The translations under genes were made by a program, and so were the position numbers. This document shows positions 46,251 through 57,219 of a stretch of 64,000 bases of DNA, piece after piece. The first letter of the stretch is position 1; each line of letters opens with the position of its first letter. Source of the DNA: Pyrenula massariospora (taxonomy: Eukaryota > Ascomycota > Eurotiomycetes > Pyrenulales > Pyrenulaceae); NCBI GenBank assembly GCA_021030905.1, contig JAGFMI010000012.1:1178001-1242000 (forward strand), in the 5' to 3' direction. The notes under the pieces were generated by a model, which saw only the letters and a program-made list of their open reading frames with translations, did not search any database and had not been told where the DNA came from.

Positions 46251-49200
46251 GATGCACGAGATTTGTATGGTCCAAGTCTTCTACGTGTGCTCTTCAAAGA
46301 CAGAGCAGCCTGACGAAACTTGCAAAATGCTGCGTAGGTAAAAAGACCGCGAACGAAAAAGTCATATGTCAGAAGTAGAGGGACCGCGCTTTCCACTATA
46401 TACATTTTAATGCTTTAAAGAGATCACTATGAACCTATCATTGAGTAGGATTCACCTCTAACCTATTCATATGGTTATCTTCGAAATCTCGTGCAATGCC
46501 TGCCCTTCACTGCATTTCTCTCTTCAAGCCTTCGAAAGCTTGTAATGTCTGCGTGTATACCTTGCTTGCTCGCTACAATGTCTCTCGCCTCGACCTCGCG
46601 GAAAGGAAATCCTCCAATTACGACCACTACCCACCATCATAATCCATGCATGGCCATCTTCCGATCATCGCAGCATTCCCGGCCCCTCCGTTTCTATAAC
46701 CATCTCCCGAGGTCCCCGTCAGATCAAGTGGCGTCGAACCGGGCAGCTCAGCCCCAGACGCCCGAATACCGTAAGCTGCTGAATTAATACAGTCCGTTAC
46801 GGTGCCTGGCGTGTATCGCCCTTCACTGGCTTTCATTGGGTCAGCCCAGCAGCCAACGGAGGAGGGAACGACGCGACCCGTGCATCTTGACGAGGTCAGC
46901 TTCCCGCACATCTGGTCCCACCCACGGACATAATGATTTGAGTTAGTAAACGAACGCGTACCTCCGGGTCATCGCATTTCGCGTCCGGTTGATATGTCAA
47001 GGCTTGTCACCGTCTCTGTTTGCTCCAGTTCGAGAAATATTCTGCACGGGTTCTTTGTTGGAACGGCATTGTTTCACGCCACTATCCCTATGAGTGTTAC
47101 TATAAGACACACAATTTTCAACTTTCTCCGGGGCCTGGCGGAAACGTCTACACATTCTTCTCGATGACATCGATCAGGGAAGCAACTGCTCCGCTGCCTA
47201 GTTAAGTGATGATGAATCCGGATGGATGGGAATCCTTCCGGAACCACCTTTCAAATAGGGGTTACGTGTCCACGCAAATTCCCATTTAAGTCGTTATCAG
47301 TTCACTGGTGTCGCCGTTGGCGGGAAGGATCAATTTTCCCCACAAGAAGGAATTCAATGCGCCCATCGAAAGCTTAACGATTGTTTCACAGGATTCGAGA
47401 TCTGGAAAAGGGAAGGATGGAGGTTATTTAGACCAGGTGCTCGATCCTTTGAAATTTTCAAGACCCCTGATTGATGCTGGACTCTGCTTCGAGAATCTAA
47501 CGTTCTAAAGCAAGTGGATATGTTGGTACATGTGATGAGTAGAGCATTGACTACAATATAATGCACCATTTACAACAAGGCGTAGCGCTAGCTGAGATGG
47601 TAGGAAGGCAACTCCTCCGTAGTGGAAGGCAGGCATAGCGCGGAAATATCGGAGGCTTCCTGTAAGCGACTCACACATGACCTTCAAGCAGGAATCGTGA
47701 CGCCAACGGCGCAGCAAGGTGGACGACATCTCAGTTTCAAGCTGACAAGTCACATACCGCATCGCCAAGCTGAACCGATGGTTCAGTCTGTTGCAAGACA
47801 CCGATGTGTGGACGACAGTGCCGATAGGAAACGCATTCAGCAATAGGTGTTCATATAAGTACCTGTGCAGCATCGAAGATGCTCTGATGGGATCCAAAAT
47901 TCTTTAAAGAAACACAACAAAATGCTTTGAAATCAAATTACGTAGAACAGAGTCAAAAAAGCCTAGCCTTCTTATCCCCATAATTATTGCTGCCTCACTA
48001 GAGTACAGTCACAGCCGCCTCTGCCGGCGGCGATAAGGGGCACAAACGTCCGCCCGTAGCTCGATTCTGCAAGTAGATGCTACTGACCCTAATCATTTAG
48101 AATTTCAATCGTTTCGCCTCAGATTGTCTACTACTCTATCGAAGTGTACAATCAACCAGGAAAAAATTCTTCACGCCTATGTATCAGTGAAATCTTGGCA
48201 CCCGGCACTACTTTCATTTTACAAGAGGATTGGCAGTGGTGTACCCCTCGATGGCTATGCAAGTGACCTGTTTGAGACATCCGCAGCCTTGTCCATCCTT
48301 GCCTTTGAGCCATACAGGGCACATAAGGTAACGATGGTAAAAGGGCGAGAGGATGCTCACAATAGGCCTTTGTTTCGCTTTGGGGCCATATGTTTACCAG
48401 CTCGGAACAGAATTCGTGATACTCTAGCCCATCATGTCGATCGCAATAGGGGATGAGGCGCAACGCAATGAATGTGGGGGTAAAGGTATTGCTGACGTGA
48501 AAGATTCGTCAGAATAACTATGGCTCTTAAGCGCTCGGTAAGCAATCAGACAGTTTATTTTTCATCACCGACTCGCAGCTTGCCGGCCGTATCCAACGAG
48601 AATCCGTGTCATCCTGGAGTTGAGCTTAAGATTTTTGGGGCAAAACTCGCATATCACGGTGGAAGAGAGGTACGAAGCATTTTCTACGTGTAACATGGCA
48701 ATCAATGACTTGCATTGCAGCCGCGAGGCGCATACCCTGCCCACTAACACAGCCTGCATAGCTTCCACCCCGTGCATGAGAGGGGCTTCCGACTGCCGCA
48801 ACCAGTGGCAAGTGAGTTGATGCTGCAGAGCTGCGGCGCAGCAGTTGTTCCCTAGACCTTACGATACCTCTGTGAGGAGTTAAAGAGAAGAGCTACCGCA
48901 GCAGCGCAATCACCTTTGATCTAGGACCGGCCGTCTCAAGCTTCCCAGATCGCTTCCATTAAAACCCATTATGATCTCGAATTTTGCTTCAGGGACACTG
49001 CTGGATCAAACTTCCCATGACTTGGAATGAAGTTCTGTCTCGATTGTTTTGTTAGCTTAGTAGAAATACATATTCAGACCCCAAAAACCTGGTTACAATG
49101 GGAATATCACCTCGCAGTCGTTCGCAAGTCAAATCACTCCGAGGGGCGACCCCGGACCTTATCCATTCTGCCTCAACTAGGTGAAACCGGGATCGTTCTT

Positions 49201-49524
49201 CGCCATGCGTCCAGTTGTACTGTCTCAATATTATCCGAAGGCTGTTCCTCGTTTGCTCTGGAAAGAATTGCGCAGTCAAGTGTGGCAGAGCGCAAGCATG
49301 CATGATCTTTTCTAATTTGCTCGGTAAGCACGTCGTGCGTCATTTCTCAATTGCAAATACCTGTCCAGAGCCTACGCATTAAGCATGTAGCTCTTAGAAT
49401 CTTGGTTAAAGATTTACAATACGCTTAAATTCACATTTTACGCATTCTCTTGTCTACTTCGCGCGTTTGAGATTAAGCGTTGTTGACCAGGTTCCATCTC
49501 AATATCTGGGCAGGTCTTATTTAA
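46251..49524. other. Gene-poor region, 3.3 kb
   Basis: No supportable gene. The left end is the promoter of the acyl-CoA ligase and the right end that of the Cys-rich membrane protein. The longest frames (47505-47897 reverse, 48124-48456 forward) have no recognisable feature. No tandem repeats or transposon proteins seen. Confidence 0.5.
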
Positions 49525-50378
49525 ATGGCCAAGGCCGCTCATGCGCACAAAGTTGCGCTTCTTTCTACTCTTGTCTCTTTGCCCCTCTTGGGATTTTCGA
49601 CATGCTTCTGGCCAAATGGCGCCAATGTGGAGTACCACTACGTAGCTTGTGGGCAAAATACGACTGCAACTCAATGCTGTGAGTACAGGGACACTTGCGT
49701 AAACGGCGGTCTATGTTTTTCAAAAACCTACGAAATACTATACCGGGGAGGATGCGCCGATCAGAACTGGGGTCCTTCTTGTTCAACGTTCTGCCTCAAT
49801 GCCGGTAAGGCACTCTGTAATTAGACATTGAAACAATGGCATCAGCTCTGACTTTTCCCGGTGGCAAAGACTTCAACAAGACCTGGGGCGGTCTGCAGAT
49901 TAACTCCGATGGTACATGGTGTTGCGGTCATCCTGGCGCTGGATGCAATAAATTACCGTTGGTCTCCATAACGACCCAAACCGTGACGCCAACCTCAACA
50001 CTGGACCCGTCAACGACGCCACCAGCTCTCAGCTCATCTCAATCTCATCGTGCGCCATCGAACACAAGCAACACGACCATCATCGCTGCCAGTGTAGCCG
50101 CGCCTCTCGGCTTCCTTCTATTAGCCGGCGCCGCTGGCTTATTCGTATGGAGACACCGCAGAAACAATCCTCGTACTGATAGCTCTCGCTGGCGAAGCGA
50201 AAAATTCAACGGGAAAAGACTTCGACGCGGCCCCTTTCCGGGTTCAAAGACTTCACCACTGCACTATCGGAGCGCGGAGCTATCTCCAGGTCTGAAGCGT
50301 CAGAACCTAGAGCTCGACGGGAAGACTGGTCGCCGGACCCCGGAACTTCCCACTTCTTCTAGCGACGCGGGGCCGTGA
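49525..50378 (+). CDS. Cysteine-rich secreted-type single-pass membrane protein
   Basis: Exons 49525-49804 and 49846-50378 around a 41-bp intron (donor GTAAGG, acceptor CAG) give 270 aa. A signal peptide covers about residues 1-27 (ALLSTLVSLPLLGFSTC). The ectodomain has a Cys pattern common in Pezizomycotina surface proteins: CGQNTTATQCC, CVNGGLC, then RGGCADQNWGPSCSTFC and later GTWCCGHPGAGC. A Ser/Thr/Pro-rich stalk follows, then one membrane span TIIAASVAAPLGFLLLAGAA ending in FVWRHRR, and a basic cytosolic tail of about 85 residues. The layout resembles fungal wall sensors, but no WSC domain is present; role unknown. The intron joins CLNA to ALTFPGGKDF in frame. Confidence 0.8.
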
Positions 50379-51377
50379 AGGGATCGACTCCTTGTCGAAA
50401 AGTATCCCAGGTGCGTAGTATACGGCGTTAGATGTTGCTTATTTCTGCGATTAGGATTGTTGGGCACTTTTCACTGTCGGAACCATCCACGGTGGTTGTG
50501 CTTGGAGTTAGCATGAGACTCACAATGTTGTAAGAAAACGTTTCACGTTGGAGCTGCTCCAAACACGATTGAAGTCCAATAGTGGCAAGCCACGAATTAT
50601 TTTTGGGCGACTCCAGCGACCGTCTCTTGTCGGAGGCTGCGCAGGGACCACTGGCAGCAGATCAGCACTGCCATTTCGGAGGCAAGAATGCACGTCGAGT
50701 GATAGAATGAAGCAGTTTCCTAAATTGAAAGTGATAGGCGGTCTCCTCGGAGTGCCTGTACAGGTGTACTAGAACAATATTGAGAGCCTCTCATTCAACA
50801 TGTAAAACCTGAGAATCTCTCCTTTTCGACCGCCTAAATACTTCAAGAGTCATCGTATGAGCAGAACGCGCTGAAGTGGCATCTTGGCGGCCCTGTGACT
50901 GCGCAAAATGTAATCGTCCCCACAACATCTTCATGACTCCACTACTTAGCCACATTTTCATTGTCACTGGCACCGCGGATGCCGCACCGTTTGCCGTAAT
51001 GTCTATGAAGTCTAACCAATCTCCAGGCATGATCTGCTGATGCCTAGATTTTACCCCAAAGGTAGGTGCTGAGAACCTGATGAGAGAATGTCAACGCGTT
51101 GGCTCTTCGGTTGAGTGCTATTCACCAAGGCAGTTGCATGATTCCAGCCACAATGAATGCTTAGTATTAAGACCAGTATCAATCCTCTTTCTCTTGTGAA
51201 CCCTATAGTGTCGAAGGATCTTTCTCACTTGAATATCTTGGAGAGTTAGAACTCTAGCGACTAATCCTAGAACACTTCGATCTAGACTAGACATTCGATC
51301 CTTCAGAAAAATACCGACTGCTCCGTTTCGCACCACACCATCACGAATAATCCGCGGCTGAATCATTCCTTCCAGCT
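50379..51377. other. Intergenic, 1.0 kb
   Basis: 3' flank of the Cys-rich gene and promoter of the arsenite methyltransferase. No gene or repeat seen. Confidence 0.5.
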
Positions 51378-52319
51378 ATGGCCTCTGCATCCTCCTCGGA
51401 GATCTACTCCGCAGTCAAATCCCACTACAGCGCCGCCTCCGCCTCGCGCACCTCAACCGGCACGTACGAGTCTACCGTCGCCCGCGCCTTCGGCTACACC
51501 CTCGAAGAACTCTCTTCCATCCCGCAGGATGCAAACCTGGGCCTCTCCTGCGGCAATCCCCTCGCCCTCGCCGCACTCCGCCCCGGAGAAACAGTCCTCG
51601 ACCTCGGCTGCGGTGCTGGGTTCGATGTATTTCTCGCTGCACCAAGGGTCGGTCCCACGGGAACAGCGATCGGAGTGGACATGAACAGAGACATGCTGGG
51701 CAAGGCAGAGAGGAACAAAGAGAAGTCTAGGGAAGGGGCGAAGAATGTGAGGTTCGTCGAGGCGCCGATTACGGACATTAGACCTGTGGAAGACGAGAGC
51801 GTGGATTGCATTATAAGCAACTGCGTGGTCAATCTGGTGCCCGAGGACGAGAAGCTGCTCGTTTTCAAAGAAATGTTCAGGCTCCTCCGCCCCGGTGGCC
51901 GGGTGGCTATTTCCGATATTCTGATCAAAGATGGCACAGAGCTGCCAGCGAGCCTGAAGAGCGATATGGCGTTGTTGGTGGGATGTATATCCGGCGCGAG
52001 CTCTATAAGCGGGTATGAGAAGTACCTCCGGGAGGCGGGCTTTGAGAATATCCTCGTCGCGGATAATCACAAAGACCTCAATGTTTACAATACGGATGCT
52101 ACAGATGGAGCGGAGGGTAAGTCTTGCGGTGGAACATCCGCTCCGGTCAAGTCATGTTGTGGAACATCGAACCCTGCACCCGCTGCCAAATCGTGCTGCG
52201 GTACGTCTTCAACGGTGCGGGCGCATACAAACGGAGCGGCGGTAGTCAAGGCTGATTTGAAAGACATTGACTTGAATGCCTATGCTGGGTCGTATAATAT
52301 CTACGCCGTCAAAGCCTGA
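51378..52319 (+). CDS. Arsenite S-adenosylmethionine methyltransferase (AS3MT/ArsM)
   Basis: Methylates trivalent arsenic using SAM and thiols, leading to volatile or less retained species. Single exon, 313 aa. Features: SIPQDANLGLSCGNPLALAA with C58, SAM motif VLDLGCGAGFD (73-83), FVEAPITDIRPVEDESVDCI, SNCVVNLVPEDEK with C149, and MALLVGCISGA with C203. C58, C149 and C203 correspond to the arsenic-binding cysteines of human AS3MT (61, 156, 206); the first family cysteine, nearer the N-terminus, has no counterpart. The tail holds repeated KSCGGTS / KSCCGTS / KSCCGTS pieces, a possible extra As-binding site. GC-rich 5' end and lack of introns differ from most neighbours. Confidence 0.93.
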   Translation: MASASSSEIYSAVKSHYSAASASRTSTGTYESTVARAFGYTLEELSSIPQDANLGLSCGNPLALAALRPGETVLDLGCGAGFDVFLAAPRVGPTGTAIGVDMNRDMLGKAERNKEKSREGAKNVRFVEAPITDIRPVEDESVDCIISNCVVNLVPEDEKLLVFKEMFRLLRPGGRVAISDILIKDGTELPASLKSDMALLVGCISGASSISGYEKYLREAGFENILVADNHKDLNVYNTDATDGAEGKSCGGTSAPVKSCCGTSNPAPAAKSCCGTSSTVRAHTNGAAVVKADLKDIDLNAYAGSYNIYAVKA

Positions 52320-53012
52320 ATGCTCAAGGCCTAAAAATTTCGGAAAAGCAGGGAACCACGCTATCAGCATCAGTTACTCTAGGACATGTTAAAATTTGAA
52401 ATTTAAGCCACAATGGACATAAGATCTAGAAAGAGATAAGATGCTATCGAAGAGGTAATGAGCGTAAAGTTTACAGAGCTTCGCGTCAAGGTGTTCGCAG
52501 GATCAACTACAGCCATGACTCAAAATAAGCAATTCTCTAGCAGACAGCAAAATCCGGTCAACTGAGACTGCAAGCCTTTGGCACTATCTTATCGTCCGCA
52601 GTCTACTGTAGCTATGACGACGAAGGCCGCGGCTTCAAAAAGAAGGAAGCCAGGTTGCCGTGAGAAGATTGCAATTGAATGAATATTAATTGCTTATATT
52701 GAGACTTGACTGTAATTATCTTTTTACGCACCCATGTATAAAAGAACCGACTCCTTGCTGGTTCACGACAAAAGTCTTGAGAACTGCGTTGACTTTAAAC
52801 ATCGCCGATGAGATTGACATGTCGCCCCTTTTCCGCACTCTTTAAGTGAAACCAAAAACTGGAGAAGACAGCACATAAAACAAGCATCTCCCAAACAAAA
52901 TACCCAACCCCTAGCCATCATAAACGCTGAAGATGTCTTCAAAAAATCAAGCCATATGAACGAGCCAAAAATCACTGTCCGGGCCACCACGCGCAATCGA
53001 CGTCCGGATAGC
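52320..53012. other. Intergenic between converging genes
   Basis: 0.7 kb between the arsenite methyltransferase and the secreted-protein gene. AT-rich in places (52660-52740). No gene seen. Confidence 0.55.
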
Positions 53013-55723
53013 CTAAACTATGGCGTCAGCCACCTATCATCCTTCAAGGCTGCCTCCGACGGCCACCTCGCCCACGCAACAGGGGGAAAGGGGGAATCTT
53101 ACCGATATTCTGCTTGATATGATCGCTCGCCCCCTCCCCAAACTTCTTATTCTTATCATTATGCCCAACCGCTAAATCACACCGTCAACCAAACACCCCA
53201 CTCACCAAATCCGGAATAGAAAAAAAGAAACTACTCACCCTTCCCACACCCACAAACCGTCAGCGCCAAAAACCCGCTCTTCCAATCCACCTCCTCGACG
53301 GGAAAACTAATCAAATCATACACCTCGCACACCCTCTGGTTGAACATGCCCGGCGCCTCCGGGTCGACTTTGAACCCAATCAGCCCCTTCATGTCGTCCG
53401 CGGTCAGCTTGCCGGACTGCATGTTCTTGAAGAGCGGGCTGTCTTCGAGCTTGTAGTCGAAGTCGCCTTTGAGGTAGGAGAGCACGGAGCCGCGGAGCAC
53501 GGCGGGCCCGGAGAAGGTCCAGTCGGGGGGGACCTTGTAGGTCGAGGTCCAGCCCTTTGGGCCGATTGTTACGCCGCCGCAGGGTCTGGGGTGGGGATGG
53601 TTAATGGGGAGGTGGTGGATTGAGAGGGAAGGGGGGGGGGGGGGGGCTTACTCGGGCTGCTTGTCGCTGCCGCAGCCTGCTTGGGCTTTGTAGATTCTAA
53701 GGCGGCCATGTTAGTTCTATGTGTTGGTAGGGAGGGCGTTACTGTACCTAGCCATGCCCGGATTGTCCTTGTCCCCAGCGTTGCATTCAATCTTCGCCTC
53801 ATCCTTACCTTTCTTAAAATCCTTCTCACAATCTTGCTGTTCGACATTGTGAGCAAACTCGCTTCAATCCTCCCCCACCAAAGCCAGACAAAAGCACAAC
53901 ATACCTTCGTAAACGGATCGTAAAAGCTCTTATCCGCCTTTCTCACCTTCTGCCCATACCTCACAAAAATAACAAACGTATCGCTCTGAGTCCACGCCAT
54001 ATTGATCGCCTTCAGCGTCAAAAACTTGAGCGTCTGGTCCCAGATCGACGCCTGCGTCGCCGTGTCCGGGAAGAAGCCCGCCCAGAAGCCGTTACCCATG
54101 GCGTCCGTCCAGACCTTGGCGCTCTCCAGAGACATCATGTTCAGGTAGCCTTTGACCAGGCCGTCTCGGGCGGGGATCGCGAATTTCTCCTTGATCCACT
54201 TGTCGACCGAATTTTGCCTGTCAGACAATTAGCGACATAAGCGGGAAAGGTGTGCAGAGGAGGTGGCGTACGCGTCGAGCTTGACCTCCATGGCTGAGCC
54301 TGCACCTGCGGCACCGATCGAGCCGGCTGTGCCGATGGCACCGCTGAGGGCGCCGACAAGACCGGAGACTTGCCCAAGCTGTGGAATGGATATGTTAATA
54401 AGCTGGATACCACCGCAAATATTGAGAATCGCCTACCCCGGGGATTGCACCGAGCAGTCCAGATATGAGCCCAACCATTGGCGCTGCCGAAGTCAGAATT
54501 GGTCATTTTTCAATCGAAATCAGGGCGTAGTTAGGTCAGTTTTACATACCAGCAGCACTAGTGATCTTAAACCATTCGACCTCCGAGTCTTTATCAAAAA
54601 ACTCATCAATCACCCCAGAGACTGAAGTCAGCGGAGGGACCTCGGTGGTGACCTTGTAAGCTATGTTCCACATGTTTGACAGTCCGACATAGCCATTGTA
54701 CGCCAGCGCCTTAATGGCATTCGTATCATCTTTGGGAAGCGTTCCACCAACGTCAGCGCACTGGATGTTGTCACAAGGATCCTGAATGGCGCAGATCGTG
54801 GGCAAAATGCTTGCATAGCTCGCCAGCGCAGATCCTATGTCCGCGGTCGGTCGTTGCGTTTTGGTGGGGTTATCGAATTGGTCACGGTACGAAGTAAGAG
54901 AAGCCGCGGTCACAACGCTACCTACATAGTTATTCACCTTATAGACATCAGATCAATATACTCTAAAACACAAAACAGCTAAGAGGTCACTTACCGACAT
55001 GGACGTCCACAATGGAGAGGGTATGTTGTTTCCGCTACAAGCAGAAGCAATGTCTGTATTTGTGGTTGTGGGATTCTTTGGATCATTCCCACCAACACAA
55101 GGCACTTTGCCAACAGCTTTGAAGTTGAAGCGCTTGGTGTCATCTCGTTTACTTCGGTCGTCGGCTAAGTGGCGGCGTGGATAGCGGAACGACTGGTCTT
55201 CCCAGGCCGGCAAGTCTACGGATCGTTCTTTGCTTGGCTTTTGGCAGCTAGACAAATCTTCTTTCTTTCCAGCAGAAAATGTAACATCCATGGTAGCTAT
55301 TCACGAAGCTCATTAGCAAATTGTGTCTTGTATCCTCTAATTATGCATACCATCATTGGTTGAGGAAATTGGTCCAATCTTGAAGGATTTCTTGTCTTCT
55401 GCAGTCTTGATATTTGGCAAGCCGTCGGCAATTTTCTTTTCTTCCCAGCCTGCTCCACAAAGAAGTGTATCTGCAGTATCCGTGCTGAACTCCCATTCCG
55501 CTCCCCCTTGGAAGAAGAATCCCGCTTCCAGATGCAGGACATTACCGCCAGTTGGCTGACTTATGACTGTGGAAAAAGTGGCAGATCCTGTTGTGGCAAC
55601 GCCATTTTTGGAACAGCTATCAGTGTTAATAGCGCCCATGGTAATAGGGCCATCGCCTGCAAAGACCCCTGTCGCACAAAGTAATATCAAAAAGAATGGC
55701 TGGCCCGCATGTCGGGAGAACAT
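53013..55723 (-). CDS. Secreted protein of unknown function, 11 exons
   Basis: Exons: 55723-55351, 55296-54995, 54937-54550, 54483-54437, 54378-54272, 54217-53905, 53836-53748, 53696-53652, 53585-53239, 53171-53103, 53017-53013; phases all agree, 694 aa. Introns are 51-85 bp. A signal peptide spans residues 1-22 (FFLILLCATGVFAG). The body has scattered Cys, a hydrophobic Gly-rich helix (PMVGLISGLLGAIPG, LGQVSGLVGALSGAIG) that could insert in membranes, then a conserved-looking C-terminal domain (CGGVTIGPKGWTSTYKVP; SVLSYLKGDFDYKLEDSP; SGFLALTVCGCGK) and KQNIV as the end. The last coding exon is 5 nt, including the stop. No enzyme motif recognised. The Gly-rich amphipathic segment invites comparison with pore-forming proteins, but that is speculation. 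Confidence 0.8.
53631..53646 (+). repeat. G16 homopolymer just inside a 5' splice site
   Basis: Sixteen G on the + strand read as C16 immediately after the donor GTAAG of intron 8 of the secreted-protein gene. Such tracts slip easily and could change splicing efficiency or assembly quality. Confidence 0.85.
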
Positions 55724-57219
55724 AGTAAGGAGGTCGACCGTGAAGATTGGTCAAAGGATAGATCTTCTGCACTAAAGTGAGGATAGACTTATGAAACACT
55801 CAGAAAAACAACGTAGAGGCCAAGAAAGCACTGGATAGAAAGAATGAAGCAGAGGGAAAGACATATACGGAAGAAAAGTAGATCAGGATGAAGAGATGGC
55901 GAGACAAATATGCACGGTATCGGCCAGCTTGGAACTGCCTGAGAGGGAATGCGATACAACTGTAGCGACGAACTTATCAACCTACCTAGGCAAGCCTGGG
56001 TTTACGCCTCATTAAACGGTCAGGAGCCAAGTTAATCGTCGCCATACTAGTAACACTCGAAAGACGATGCGCTATAATACTTAACAGCAACGATCTCGCG
56101 ACAACTCTGTGGTCGAAGGATTAAGTTGGATGGTGTCCAGTGGCGAAGCGGAACATGATCATGACGCTCTCTAGGTCCATTGCGGATACGAGGTTGGACC
56201 ACAATCGCGTCACGGCCATCGCCATACAAAAGTGCAATTCTTACTACCGATACCCATAAACGGGCATCCGGTCTTGATATTTGTGTAAGACAAGCCAACA
56301 TATAATGGCGCAGTGCTTGATCTCTGCGGAAGAATGCCAAGCACTGTTCTTCTGCAGCCAAGAAAGGCACATTCTCATCTAATGCAGGCAGAAACCTTTT
56401 CACTGATAGGCACGACAGAACGTGGAATTGATAAAGTTGGGTAAGGAGAGTAGCTCAGTCCTGCGAGGGTAAGCGTCTGTTGGCCGTCGTTTAGACCCAC
56501 ATCTCCATGATAGTCAAGCCTTTGCGGTCCTCTCGTCTCTGCAAACTCACTTTACATGGAGAAAAATTATCGTGACAAGAATCAAATGGAGCACTCCAGG
56601 GTGAGTTGAAGCCAAAAACATGATCTCAGACCCATCGAGCTCGATCGAAGTTAGCACGGAGAAGCAAATTTTAGCAAGAGCAGTCGAGGCTAGGTGCTAG
56701 AGATGGTGGTGCATCTAATGTACGCCGGGCGGGCGCCAGTGCTAACGATTACGACTTCTGACACCCGAGGCTCAGGTTCAGGCGCAACGTACCGAGCTTT
56801 TTGTGCCCCGGTGCCAAGTCTCTGCCAAGAATTTCCTCCGGCGTGAGAGTGGCGCATTTCTCGCGACACGCTGACATTTTAAGGTTGGATGCCCCAGTTA
56901 TCCAACAATGGTGGTGTTGGACATTTCAAGTCATGGCCAGAGATTTCCATGCCCCTCATGTGAAAAATTCGAAAGCAAGATGTCATTGGGGACAGGACCA
57001 ATTACTGCTGACCCTGTGCTTGGAACCCAACACCAAAAAAATTGGCCTGGCAAAGAACGAAAATTCCTACACTGGTGTATTTCCTTTTCTGGACCCCTGA
57101 GATCTTTCTGTGAGTAATTGCTGTACATATGTAGCACTAATCAATGCTATTGCTATCACATCATTCCCTACTCATTGTCCTTCAATCTCTCTTATCTTTA
57201 TGCTTTCTAAAGGGCAGCG
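55724..57219. other. Intergenic, 1.5 kb
   Basis: Promoter of the secreted-protein gene and 3' flank of phytoene desaturase. Dispersed-repeat copy 3 is at 56689-56751. A 118-codon reverse frame at 56047-56403 is unrecognised. Confidence 0.5.
56689..56751 (+). repeat. Dispersed GGGCGCC-core repeat, copy 3
   Basis: Matches copies at 13704-13764 and 31011-31074 through GGTGGTGCATCTAATGTACG and the core GCCGGGCGGGCGCCAG. Same orientation as the other two. Confidence 0.7.

Noticed and set aside
46720-46745. Reverse-strand GGTTCGAC resembling a tRNA T loop
   Set aside because: Flanks do not pair to a T stem and no anticodon arm is seen.
48124-48456. 110-codon forward frame in the 46-49 kb gap
   Set aside because: No similarity to a known family and no supporting context.
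56047-56403. 118-codon reverse frame
   Set aside because: No domain, signal or splice partner; lies in a promoter region.
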